Below are positions 1 to 5,543 of a DNA stretch of 6,443 nt, piece by piece. A program made the position numbers and the translations under genes. Source of the DNA: Sulfurovum sp. GTDB lineage: Bacteria > Campylobacterota > Campylobacteria > Campylobacterales > Sulfurovaceae. The stretch lies in NCBI GenBank assembly GCA_026983895.1, contig JALSTF010000211.1, positions 1 through 6,443 of the forward strand. The letters are read 5' to 3'. The notes under the pieces were generated by a model. That model was not told the DNA's origin, did not search any database, and worked only from the letters and a program-made list of their open reading frames with translations. How positions within the stretch are numbered: the stretch's first letter is position 1; the number at the start of each line of letters is the position of its first letter.

Positions 1-11
1 TTTCAGAAAAA

Positions 12-491
12 ATGGCCAAGTCACAAACGAACATGAGTCTTAATGATTTGATTATAAGCTTGACACCAGATAACTTGAAATCCAACATGTCCTCTCTACT
101 CAGTAACATAACTACCTCTTCTGTAACAGATGCTTATGCTTTAGCATCCGAAAGTACTGATGAAGCCATAGCTGTAGGGCTTGATCATGAAGCAATGATG
201 GAAACAATGTCTGGAAAGTCACCTATAGACTCAAATGACACAACACATAGTGGAATGCAAACAAATCCTGTCAATCCGGAAACCCCTTTCAGCTACGATG
301 ATAACCATACAAACGGTAGTGAATATATGGCTCCAGACAATCCTGTTAGTCCAGAGGGAAATACCACGGTAGACCCCACTATACCAGAAAACCCTACTCC
401 ATTTGATGGAAATGGCACAGGGGACACGAATCCCACAAACCCTGGAGATGGGCCATCGATTCCTACAAATCCTACAAATTTTAAATTCTAA
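12..491 (+). CDS. Asn/Pro/Thr-rich low-complexity protein, function unknown
   Basis: I do not recognise this 159-residue protein. The first ~50 residues could form short helices (SLNDLIISL near the N-terminus). From about residue 75 on it is low-complexity and acidic, rich in Asn, Pro, Thr, Asp and Gly, with recurring NP and TP motifs such as NPVNPETPF, DNPVSPEGN and ENPTPFDGN, and a tail containing TNPTNPGDGP. No signal peptide, membrane span, Cys or catalytic motif is visible. The reading frame is open from the window edge (Ser-Glu-Lys precede the ATG at 12), and the 11 visible upstream bases contain no Shine-Dalgarno. The true start may therefore lie outside the window and the visible part may be only the C-terminus. 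It runs opposite to all other genes, looks locally more AT-rich, and ends 9 nt before a terminator hairpin. It could be the disordered tail of a secreted or surface protein, but nothing proves that. Confidence 0.6.
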   Translation: MAKSQTNMSLNDLIISLTPDNLKSNMSSLLSNITTSSVTDAYALASESTDEAIAVGLDHEAMMETMSGKSPIDSNDTTHSGMQTNPVNPETPFSYDDNHTNGSEYMAPDNPVSPEGNTTVDPTIPENPTPFDGNGTGDTNPTNPGDGPSIPTNPTNFKF

Positions 492-499
492 TATTTTAT

Positions 500-540
500 A
501 GGGGCAATTTTTGCAATAAGAATTTCCCCTTGTTTTTCTT
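500..540 (+). terminator. Rho-independent terminator after the plus-strand gene
   Basis: AGGGG at 500-504 pairs with CCCCT at 526-530. The stem continues through one C/T mismatch (505/525) into AATT/AATT (506-509 with 521-524) and possibly three more pairs, closing on a small GCAAT loop. It is followed by a T-rich run (TGTTTTTCTT, 531-540), as expected on the plus strand. Read from the minus strand the hairpin is followed by only short T runs, so it may serve the converging kinase operon weakly. It lies in the 62-nt convergent gap between the two transcription units. Confidence 0.75.
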
Positions 541-553
541 CTCTCTGCCTAAT

Positions 554-1603
554 TCATTTTATTATTTTTGCCAAATTCAGAATGATCGTACTGCCCTCAT
601 GCTCTTTGCTTTTTACTTTTATAGGAATATGCAGTTCATCACAAAGTTTTTTGACAATATGCAGGCCAATACCTATACCCCTCTCCTGTTCTTTATAATG
701 CCTGTCAAATATTTTGGAAGGATTCTTGATGCCTTTTCCCGTATCTTCAATGAAAAGAGATCTGTTTATAAGCCTTATCATTACTTTCCCGTTTGCCATA
801 TTATATTTTCCTGCATTGCTTAAAAGATTGTCCAAAATACGTGTAAGGGCATCCTTGTTGGTCTGCACAGCAGTTTTATCCAGAGATAGGGTGTAATGAA
901 TATCAGGATAAAGTATCTTAAAATATTTGATACGTTTTTCCAGCAGCGGCTTTAGATCGAATTCCTCGATTTGGGCAGGAATACCTTTGAGAAAAATTTG
1001 CAGATTATCCTGAAGAGAGAGGATCGTCTCAATATTGTTTTCAAGTCTTTCTATTTTCTGGTTTTCCCCCACTTCTTTTTTAAAAAGTTTCAAATTGATC
1101 CTCATAGAGCTTAACGGAGTATTGAAATCATGCAGGATATCTTTTACGAATTCTTCATTGAGCCGCAGGGCTTTCCGCAGAGGCATCAATGCATATAAGG
1201 CGAACAGGAACGAGACCAGCATGGCGAACAGGGAATAAAGCAGGAATTTTCTTTCAAGTTTTCCCTCCAGACGTTTGACACTTTCCAGATATCTTTGCTT
1301 CGGATAAACGACTTTCATCAAAAATTTTTCCGCGGTAGGTACTGAAAAATAACTGTAAAAATCACCATTCTTTTTATAAAGAATATTTTCTTCTTTATCT
1401 TTGCCTTTATCGACAAAGTCTGTACTCAGTCCCTCACACTGTATCGTATAGGCACACAATTTCATTTCTGTTTTGATCTTCTCTTCGATCGCTATCTTTT
1501 TTACCTTATACTCATACCAGAAGTTGATGGACAACAATATTTCCAGAAGAACAAGGAATATTAAAAAACTTTTGAGCAAGGATTCCCATTCATAGGTCTT
1601 CAA
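554..1603 (-). CDS. Sensor histidine kinase, membrane-bound, no clear HAMP domain
   Basis: Inner-membrane sensor kinase of 349 residues that should autophosphorylate on His and pass the phosphate to the response regulator encoded just upstream. Layout: membrane span at ~9-30, a small periplasmic sensor of ~88 residues (31-118), second span at ~119-141, then almost directly the dimerisation/phosphoacceptor helix with H-box HDFNTPL (His158). The HATPase_c domain follows, with N-box RILDNLLSNAGKYN (Asn259, Asn263), G1 box EDTGKGI (Asp287), F-box-like IFDRHYK (Phe299) and G2 box GIGIGLHIV (309-317). Only about 15 residues separate span 2 from the H-box helix, so a full HAMP linker does not fit. 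The periplasmic part holds two cysteines, Cys50 and Cys56. The start is TTG at 1603, chosen for its frame, a complete first span, and AGGGG 7 nt upstream; it overlaps the regulator gene by 14 nt. The ligand is unknown. Confidence 0.93.
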   Translation of the reverse strand: MKTYEWESLLKSFLIFLVLLEILLSINFWYEYKVKKIAIEEKIKTEMKLCAYTIQCEGLSTDFVDKGKDKEENILYKKNGDFYSYFSVPTAEKFLMKVVYPKQRYLESVKRLEGKLERKFLLYSLFAMLVSFLFALYALMPLRKALRLNEEFVKDILHDFNTPLSSMRINLKLFKKEVGENQKIERLENNIETILSLQDNLQIFLKGIPAQIEEFDLKPLLEKRIKYFKILYPDIHYTLSLDKTAVQTNKDALTRILDNLLSNAGKYNMANGKVMIRLINRSLFIEDTGKGIKNPSKIFDRHYKEQERGIGIGLHIVKKLCDELHIPIKVKSKEHEGSTIILNLAKIIK

Positions 1604-2225
1604 GCATATACCCCTGTCCGCGTATATTTTTTATCTCAAGACCCAGTCTATTCTTTAATTTCGCCAGATTCACACGTAATGCATTGGGATTAGGCTGTTC
1701 AAGAAAATCCATAAGGGTATAACTGTCCACTATCGTATTGCGGCGCATGACCAATGTATGAAAAATATTTTGCTGGACTTCTCCCAGGCAGATCGTTTCA
1801 TCCTCTTTTTGGATCACTTTGCTGACAGGGTCGTAGCGCAGCCCCTCCAGTGTGATCCATGTATCGGGTTGGGCATATTTGCTTTTAATGCGTATGACCA
1901 GCTCTTCAGGGTCAAAGGGTTTTTTGACATAGTCCTCGGCTCCTATCCCAAACCCTTTTGAGATAGAGTTGATATCGGTCAGAGCTGTAATATAGATAGC
2001 CGGTGTATCGTCACCGGAATCTTTCAGCGCTGAAAGTACATCAAAACCATTGGTATCGGGAACATTGACATCCAGAATATAAAGATCATAAGATCCTGTA
2101 AATGTCAGGTCAAATACTTCTGTACCGCGATGTGCAGTATCTACACTGTACCCTTCCGTCTCCAAGTACTCTTTAAGGCTCTGGCACAGAATCTTGTCAT
2201 CTTCAAGTAATAATATTTTCATCAT
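1590..2225 (-). CDS. OmpR/PhoB-family response regulator
   Basis: DNA-binding response regulator of 211 residues, partner of the kinase that overlaps its 3' end. The N-terminal receiver domain (~2-116) shows the acidic pair Asp9/Asp10, the phosphoacceptor Asp52 (within YILDVNVPD), the switch Thr80 (YITA) and the invariant Lys102 (KKPF). The C-terminal winged-helix trans_reg_C domain (~122-210) ends in the typical recognition helix and hairpin, with RVNLAKLKNRL and IRGQGYML. Length and architecture are normal for the family. The gene starts with two consecutive ATG codons (2225 and 2222). No Shine-Dalgarno precedes either; the upstream bases read TGTTATCCT. This fits a leaderless or near-leaderless transcript from the -10 box described at 2234-2239. 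The regulated genes are unknown, but an 11-bp-period direct repeat just upstream suggests autoregulation. Confidence 0.95.
   Translation of the reverse strand: MMKILLLEDDKILCQSLKEYLETEGYSVDTAHRGTEVFDLTFTGSYDLYILDVNVPDTNGFDVLSALKDSGDDTPAIYITALTDINSISKGFGIGAEDYVKKPFDPEELVIRIKSKYAQPDTWITLEGLRYDPVSKVIQKEDETICLGEVQQNIFHTLVMRRNTIVDSYTLMDFLEQPNPNALRVNLAKLKNRLGLEIKNIRGQGYMLEDL
1611..1615 (-). promoter_or_regulatory. Ribosome binding site for the kinase TTG start
   Basis: The minus strand reads AGGGG followed by a 7-nt spacer (TATATGC) and TTG at 1603. The site lies inside the last codons of the response regulator gene. No in-frame ATG exists nearby, so this motif supports the TTG start and translational coupling of the pair. 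Confidence 0.55.
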
Positions 2226-2228
2226 AGG

Positions 2229-2272
2229 ATAACAGTATATAATAGAAGCATTAACGATGCATTACCTGTTAT
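2229..2272. repeat. Inverted repeat ATAACAG/CTGTTAT around the regulator promoter
   Basis: On the plus strand ATAACAG (2229-2235) and CTGTTAT (2266-2272) are perfect 7-bp inverted arms separated by 30 nt. They bracket the -10 box and the TAATGC direct repeats. In a transcript reading through from the upstream genes, the distal arm would pair 3 nt before the regulator's first ATG. The long loop makes a strong hairpin doubtful, and the arms may equally be chance or a dyad operator. Confidence 0.25.
2234..2264 (-). promoter_or_regulatory. Putative regulated promoter of the two-component genes
   Basis: The minus strand carries TATACT (2239-2234), five of six matches to TATAAT; an overlapping alternative, TATTAT, lies at 2244-2239. 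Eight nt upstream of TATACT is a perfect direct repeat: TAATGC at 2264-2259 and TAATGC at 2253-2248, 11 bp apart start to start. No TTGACA-like -35 box is seen. Six-base direct repeats with 11-bp period standing in for the -35 box are the known arrangement for PhoB/OmpR-class activators, and the gene immediately downstream encodes such a regulator. A start about 7 nt below TATACT would fall near 2227, leaving almost no 5' leader. The binding role is inference. Confidence 0.4.
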
Positions 2273-2364
2273 TTCTTCTTTGGGCTTTTCAAAATAATGA
2301 ATGCAGCTATAAGGATCCCGCCATACAGGATATAATGGATAATACTGTCTCCCTGCGGCATCAT
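2269..2364 (-). CDS. Small single-span membrane protein (31 aa), unannotated type
   Basis: A 31-codon ORF too short for usual gene finding. It begins with ATG-ATG (2364 or 2361) and ends with TAA at 2269. Residues ~8-25 are continuously hydrophobic (starting IIHYILYGG, ending AAFIIL), long enough for one membrane helix, followed by the basic tail KSPKKK. The tail should sit in the cytoplasm, placing the short N-terminus (MMPQGDS) outside. The first ATG overlaps the EIIA stop as ATGA, and a perfect GGAGG lies 4 nt before the first ATG and 7 nt before the second. That is the best ribosome binding site in the window and strong evidence for real translation. The context suggests a partner of EIIA, of a nearby transporter, or of the downstream sensor kinase, but this is inference. 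I recognise no family. Confidence 0.7.
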   Translation of the reverse strand: MMPQGDSIIHYILYGGILIAAFIILKSPKKK

Positions 2365-2831
2365 TTCACCTCCATGATCACATCGCCGCATTTGACGACT
2401 TTGATCTTTTTTTCTATCTCTTTGACATCGCTCTCATCCGAAATGATAACCGGCGTGACGATATCTTTGGCATGTTCGGTAAGATAAGGCAGGTCCACAC
2501 GGATAATGGGGTCCCCGGCCCTGACAGCATCCCCTTCCTTGGCCAAACGTTCAAAACCTACGCCTTTGAGTGCTACCGTCTCAAGACCTATGTGCACCAT
2601 GACTTCAATATCTTTGTCGCTTTTGACACTGTAGGCATGGTTGGTGGAAAATATCTTGCTGACCACACCTTCTATAGGCGCGCAAAAAGTATCGGACATC
2701 GGCATGACCGCTACCCCGTCCCCTACCATTTTGTTGGCAAACACCTCATCGTCTACACTCTCTATCTTGAGTACTTCTCCATCGACCGGAGAGAAAACCT
2801 CTCTTGTCTTTCGTTTTAAAAATCCGAACAT
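2361..2831 (-). CDS. crr: PTS glucose-type enzyme IIA, stand-alone domain
   Basis: Cytoplasmic phosphocarrier of 156 residues, close to the length of E. coli Crr (169). Family motifs run in order: FSPVDGEVL (13-21), VGDGVAVMP (36-44), CAPIEGVVSKIF (50-61) with His65 just after, and the phosphorylated His80 in VMVHIGLETVAL. The conserved KEGDAV..GD segment follows at ~98-107. The His65/His80 pair matches the two active-site histidines of the EIIA-Glc family (His75/His90 in E. coli). The N-terminus MFGFLKRK could be a short amphipathic membrane-touching helix, as in Crr. The ATG at 2831 has AAGGA 6 nt upstream, and the gene starts 3 nt after the nagA stop. By family knowledge it takes phosphate from HPr and gives it to an EIIB, or acts as a regulator. 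No EI, HPr or EIIBC gene is in the window. Its position after nagA suggests an N-acetylglucosamine (NagE-type) permease elsewhere. Confidence 0.93.
   Translation of the reverse strand: MFGFLKRKTREVFSPVDGEVLKIESVDDEVFANKMVGDGVAVMPMSDTFCAPIEGVVSKIFSTNHAYSVKSDKDIEVMVHIGLETVALKGVGFERLAKEGDAVRAGDPIIRVDLPYLTEHAKDIVTPVIISDESDVKEIEKKIKVVKCGDVIMEVK
2369..2373 (-). promoter_or_regulatory. Shine-Dalgarno of the 31-aa membrane protein
   Basis: The minus strand reads GGAGG inside the last sense codons of the EIIA gene (GAG GTG AAA TGA). It is 4 nt from the first and 7 nt from the second ATG of the small ORF. Nothing else downstream within range would use it, so it argues for the small ORF. Confidence 0.65.
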
Positions 2832-2834
2832 TGT

Positions 2835-3959
2835 TTATCCTTCGTATTTGATCTCACCGTCAACGATTGTCGTTATGATACTGAAATCTTCATCAAAAAT
2901 GACCATATCAGCCGGATATCCTGCTTTCAGTTCGCCTGCTTCTATCCCCAGTTTTCGTGCAGGATGTTTCGTAACTGCATTCACCGCTTCAATGCGTGTC
3001 ATGGCAGAGACCTGCATCATATTTTTCAGCGCCTCATTCATTTTCAGCACCGATCCGGCCAGGGTACCGTCAGCAAGTGTGGCCTTTCCTCCCTCAACCG
3101 TCACCTTTTGTCCTCCCAGATCGTAAGTACCGTTCTTCATGCATCCTGCACGCATAGCATCAGTGATCAGAAAAAGCTTGTCTCCCTTGAGCTGATGTAC
3201 CAGTTTCAATATTGAAGGGTGGGTGTGCACAAGATCGGCTATGATATCACACGTCACTTCCGCATCAAATACGGCCCCGACGATACCCGGTTTCCTGTGG
3301 TGGCAAGGATTCATCGCATTGAAAAGGTGGGTCGCATGGGATATCCCCCAGCCAAAACTCTCTTTGCTCTGCTCAAAATTCGCATCACTGTGCCCTATAC
3401 TCAATATAATATGAGGGTGATACATACCCAGGTGCCGGATGAACTTCTCTGCTCCGGGCATCTCCGGCGCAATGGTGATCATCCTTATTTCTTGAAGGTA
3501 GGGGTCGATCAAAGCAAGGTCTGGATTTTTTATATATCTCTTATCCTGCGCACCATGTTTTTCCGGATTGAGGAAAGGGCCTTCAAGATGGACCCCAAAT
3601 ATTTTAGCACCCTCAAGCGATAAAGCATTCTTCTGTACATTCTGTAAAGCTTTGTCAACAGCTTCTGTTGACATGGTCATAGTCGTAGCAAGAAAAGAGG
3701 TTGTACCCGTCTGAAGCAAAGTCTCAGAGATGGTCTGCAATGCCTGAGGGGTAGCATCCATCACATCTGCCCCGCCCGAACCGTGAACATGAATATCGAT
3801 AAAACCGGGGGAGAGATAGGCACCTTTTGCATCAATGATCTCTGTAGATACGGGCAAGGTACCCTCTGATACAGAAACGATCTTCCTGTCATAGAGTAAA
3901 TGTTTCCCCTCGATAATGCAGTCATCTGCAATAATCTTGGCATGAATGATCGCTTTTAT
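2835..3959 (-). CDS. nagA: N-acetylglucosamine-6-phosphate deacetylase, apparent ATA start
   Basis: Cytoplasmic amidohydrolase converting GlcNAc-6-phosphate to glucosamine-6-phosphate and acetate. Numbered from the proposed start (374 aa; E. coli NagA is 382), the motifs are HVHG (His57, His59), HLEGPFLNP with metal ligand Glu126, GHSDA with His190, HATHLFNAM with His211, a histidine at 245 near the substrate site, and catalytic Asp267 in ITDAM. All align within a few residues of their E. coli positions. The amidohydrolase small beta domain at the N-terminus is intact (KAIIHAKII, DRKIVSVSEG), yet no ATG, GTG or TTG begins it. The codon before KAII is ATA (3959-3957), with AAGGA 6 nt upstream. 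The first conventional in-frame start is TTG at 3857, with AGAGGG 4 nt before it, which would give 340 aa and cut the N-terminal strands. A missing base or a point change at the start is the other explanation. Identity is certain; the start is not. Confidence 0.92.
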   Translation of the reverse strand: MKAIIHAKIIADDCIIEGKHLLYDRKIVSVSEGTLPVSTEIIDAKGAYLSPGFIDIHVHGSGGADVMDATPQALQTISETLLQTGTTSFLATTMTMSTEAVDKALQNVQKNALSLEGAKIFGVHLEGPFLNPEKHGAQDKRYIKNPDLALIDPYLQEIRMITIAPEMPGAEKFIRHLGMYHPHIILSIGHSDANFEQSKESFGWGISHATHLFNAMNPCHHRKPGIVGAVFDAEVTCDIIADLVHTHPSILKLVHQLKGDKLFLITDAMRAGCMKNGTYDLGGQKVTVEGGKATLADGTLAGSVLKMNEALKNMMQVSAMTRIEAVNAVTKHPARKLGIEAGELKAGYPADMVIFDEDFSIITTIVDGEIKYEG

Positions 3960-3976
3960 TCTATTTCCTTTCTCAT
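3956..3976 (-). other. Six-codon mini-ORF leading into nagA
   Basis: ATG AGA AAG GAA ATA GAA TAA (encoding MRKEIE) lies 9 nt after the ligase stop. Its TAA overlaps the putative nagA ATA start as ATAA, resembling the ATGA overlap of coupled genes. It is one base out of frame with nagA, so a single extra base within it would make its ATG the nagA start. It may be a coupling leader or the remnant of the true nagA start. Confidence 0.3.
3966..3970 (-). promoter_or_regulatory. nagA: Shine-Dalgarno pointing to the ATA codon of nagA
   Basis: The minus strand has AAGGA followed by a 6-nt spacer and then ATA AAA GCG, where the NagA family N-terminus begins. The same motif lies inside a 6-codon mini-ORF, so it could not serve that ORF's own ATG at 3976, which is upstream of it. 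Confidence 0.5.
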
Positions 3977-3985
3977 GTCAACGCA

Positions 3986-5542
3986 TCAGCCTTGCATAAC
4001 ATCGTTTGCATGCAGTTGCTCTTTCAGGATGCGTTTAAGCACTTTCCCTGTTGCATTTTTGGGAAGCTCCCCGATGACATGGACCTGTTTGGGTATCTTG
4101 TAGTTCGCCAAATGTTCTTTCATATGCTTTTTCAATGCCGTTTCCTCATAATGATCTGCATCTTCTTCCAGTTCAATATAGGCTGCCGGTATCTCTCCGC
4201 TTTTGTCATCTTTCACACCAATAACGGCTGAAGCAGAGATACCTTCGAACATATCGATGACCTCTTCTATCTCACGAGGATAGATATTGATCCCTTTGGA
4301 AATGATCAGATCTTTTTTCCTGTCCACGATAAAAAGAAAACCCTCATCATCGAGATATCCCATATCGCCTGTCAACAGCCATCCGTTGACAATAGCTTCC
4401 CTCGTCGCTTCAGGGCGCTTGAAGTAGCCCTGCATCACATGGTCGCCTTTGATAATGATATCTCCTATCTCCCCGGCGGGGAGTTCATTCATCTCTTCAT
4501 CCACTATTTTGATCTGGTAATCATATTGTGCCGTTCCCACAGAACCGGCTTTTTGTTTTTTCAGCGTATTGACACAGACCACAGGGCTCGCTTCGCTGAG
4601 TCCGTATCCTTCAAGCAGTTTCGCCCTTTTGAACTTCTTTGCCATGGCATCAAGTGTCTTTGGCTGCAGGGGTGCTGCACCGGAGATGAATGCGCGGATA
4701 TTGTTGAACCACATAAAATACCAGGGGAGCTTTGCTTTCGCCAGAGCATTGTAGACAGAAGGGATACCGAAAAAAAGTGTCACACGTTTTGTCAGCGTCT
4801 GTTTGAAGATATTCGAGAAAGGCTGGAGCGACTTGATGATCACCATGCTTCCTCCGACATACAGCGGCATGATAACACCGACCGTGAAGGTGAAAGAGTG
4901 GAACATCGGCAGAAAGACGATCACCCTGTCCCTGGGTTTCACCCGTATCAGTTTTCTGGAGAACTCTATATTTGAAAGCAGATTCCTGTTGCTCAGCATC
5001 GCACCTTTGGGTTTACCCGTTGTTCCGGATGTATAAACGATCACCGCCGTATCGTCAAGCGTTCTGGCAACATGCGGCACCGGGGAAGACATTTCCAAAG
5101 CTTCCGAAAAGGCAACATTCTTCTCCTCGCTTTGGGGGATTCCCCCCTCCCAAAGAAGCAGTTGGCACTGTACGGGGGCATTGGATCGATTGACAATGCC
5201 TTCATGTATTTTTGAAGCAACAAGCACCGTACTTTCGCTGTCTTTGAGAATGTAGCTGAGCTCTTCTTCTTTAAGAAAAGTATTGACCGGTACAGTGATC
5301 GCGCCAATCTTGGATATTGCAAATACAGTCATAATGAATTCGGGAGAATTCCGCAAAAAAAGTGCGACTTTGTCCTCTTCTCTGACCCCTTTTTGAGACA
5401 AAAAAGCGGCTAAGCTGTCTACTTTTTTCAGCAATTCTCTATATGTGATCTTTTCATCATCGACAAAAAGCGCGACCTTCCGGCCCCGTTTTGCCGCCTG
5501 AGCGACCAGAAATTCATAAAAATTACTGTATGCGTAATCCAT
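3986..5542 (-). CDS. Fatty-acyl-CoA/AMP ligase (ANL superfamily, FadD-like)
   Basis: Adenylate-forming enzyme of 518 residues that would activate a carboxylic acid with ATP to an acyl-AMP and then, in most relatives, to acyl-CoA. Visible core motifs: the phosphate-binding loop YTSGTTGKPKG (170-180), the substrate-pocket region LPMFHSFTFT (211-220), the adenine motif EGYGLSE (311-317), TGD (391-393), the hinge DRKKDLIISKG (407-417) followed by NIYPREIE, and the C-terminal catalytic Lys500 in NATGK. The protein is complete and of normal length (E. coli FadD is 561). The ATG at 5542 is 1 nt past the stop of the FadL-type gene and has only a weak ribosome site, so re-initiation coupling is likely. 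The FadL neighbour argues for a long-chain or other hydrophobic acid. Chain length and CoA versus acyl-carrier acceptor cannot be read from sequence alone. Confidence 0.93.
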   Translation of the reverse strand: MDYAYSNFYEFLVAQAAKRGRKVALFVDDEKITYRELLKKVDSLAAFLSQKGVREEDKVALFLRNSPEFIMTVFAISKIGAITVPVNTFLKEEELSYILKDSESTVLVASKIHEGIVNRSNAPVQCQLLLWEGGIPQSEEKNVAFSEALEMSSPVPHVARTLDDTAVIVYTSGTTGKPKGAMLSNRNLLSNIEFSRKLIRVKPRDRVIVFLPMFHSFTFTVGVIMPLYVGGSMVIIKSLQPFSNIFKQTLTKRVTLFFGIPSVYNALAKAKLPWYFMWFNNIRAFISGAAPLQPKTLDAMAKKFKRAKLLEGYGLSEASPVVCVNTLKKQKAGSVGTAQYDYQIKIVDEEMNELPAGEIGDIIIKGDHVMQGYFKRPEATREAIVNGWLLTGDMGYLDDEGFLFIVDRKKDLIISKGINIYPREIEEVIDMFEGISASAVIGVKDDKSGEIPAAYIELEEDADHYEETALKKHMKEHLANYKIPKQVHVIGELPKNATGKVLKRILKEQLHANDVMQG

Positions 5543-5543
5543 C

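Noticed and set aside
12..250. Resemblance of the plus-strand protein to RebB/R-body proteins (a VTDA segment followed by Ala-rich residues)
   Set aside because: Only a few residues agree, and the long conserved Ala/Gln/Asn core of RebB is absent. It is too weak to name.
530..823. 97-codon plus-strand ORF starting in the terminator T-run
   Set aside because: It begins inside the terminator and runs antisense to the kinase ATPase domain. Its aromatic-rich translation reflects the complement of Lys/Glu codons.
2257..2487. 76-codon plus-strand ORF over the regulator-EIIA gap
   Set aside because: It is opposite the well-supported 31-aa gene and the EIIA C-terminus, has no ribosome site, and crosses the minus-strand promoter.
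2472..3126. Plus-strand ORFs of 115 and 161 codons over the EIIA and nagA genes
   Set aside because: They are antisense to conserved EIIA and NagA motifs, have no ribosome site and no recognisable domain.
3219..3623. 134-codon plus-strand ORF inside nagA
   Set aside because: It is complementary to the metal-binding core of NagA; its length is explained by codon constraint on the real strand.
2835..3857. Conventional nagA start at TTG 3857
   Set aside because: It has a passable AGAGGG site, but starting there discards 34 codons that match the family N-terminus and are needed for the small beta domain. It is kept only as an alternative.
4439..4975. 178-codon plus-strand ORF antisense to the acyl-CoA ligase
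   Set aside because: It lies wholly opposite motif-bearing ligase sequence, its translation is rich in His, Cys and Arg with no domain, and other antisense ORFs in the region look alike. It is a shadow frame.
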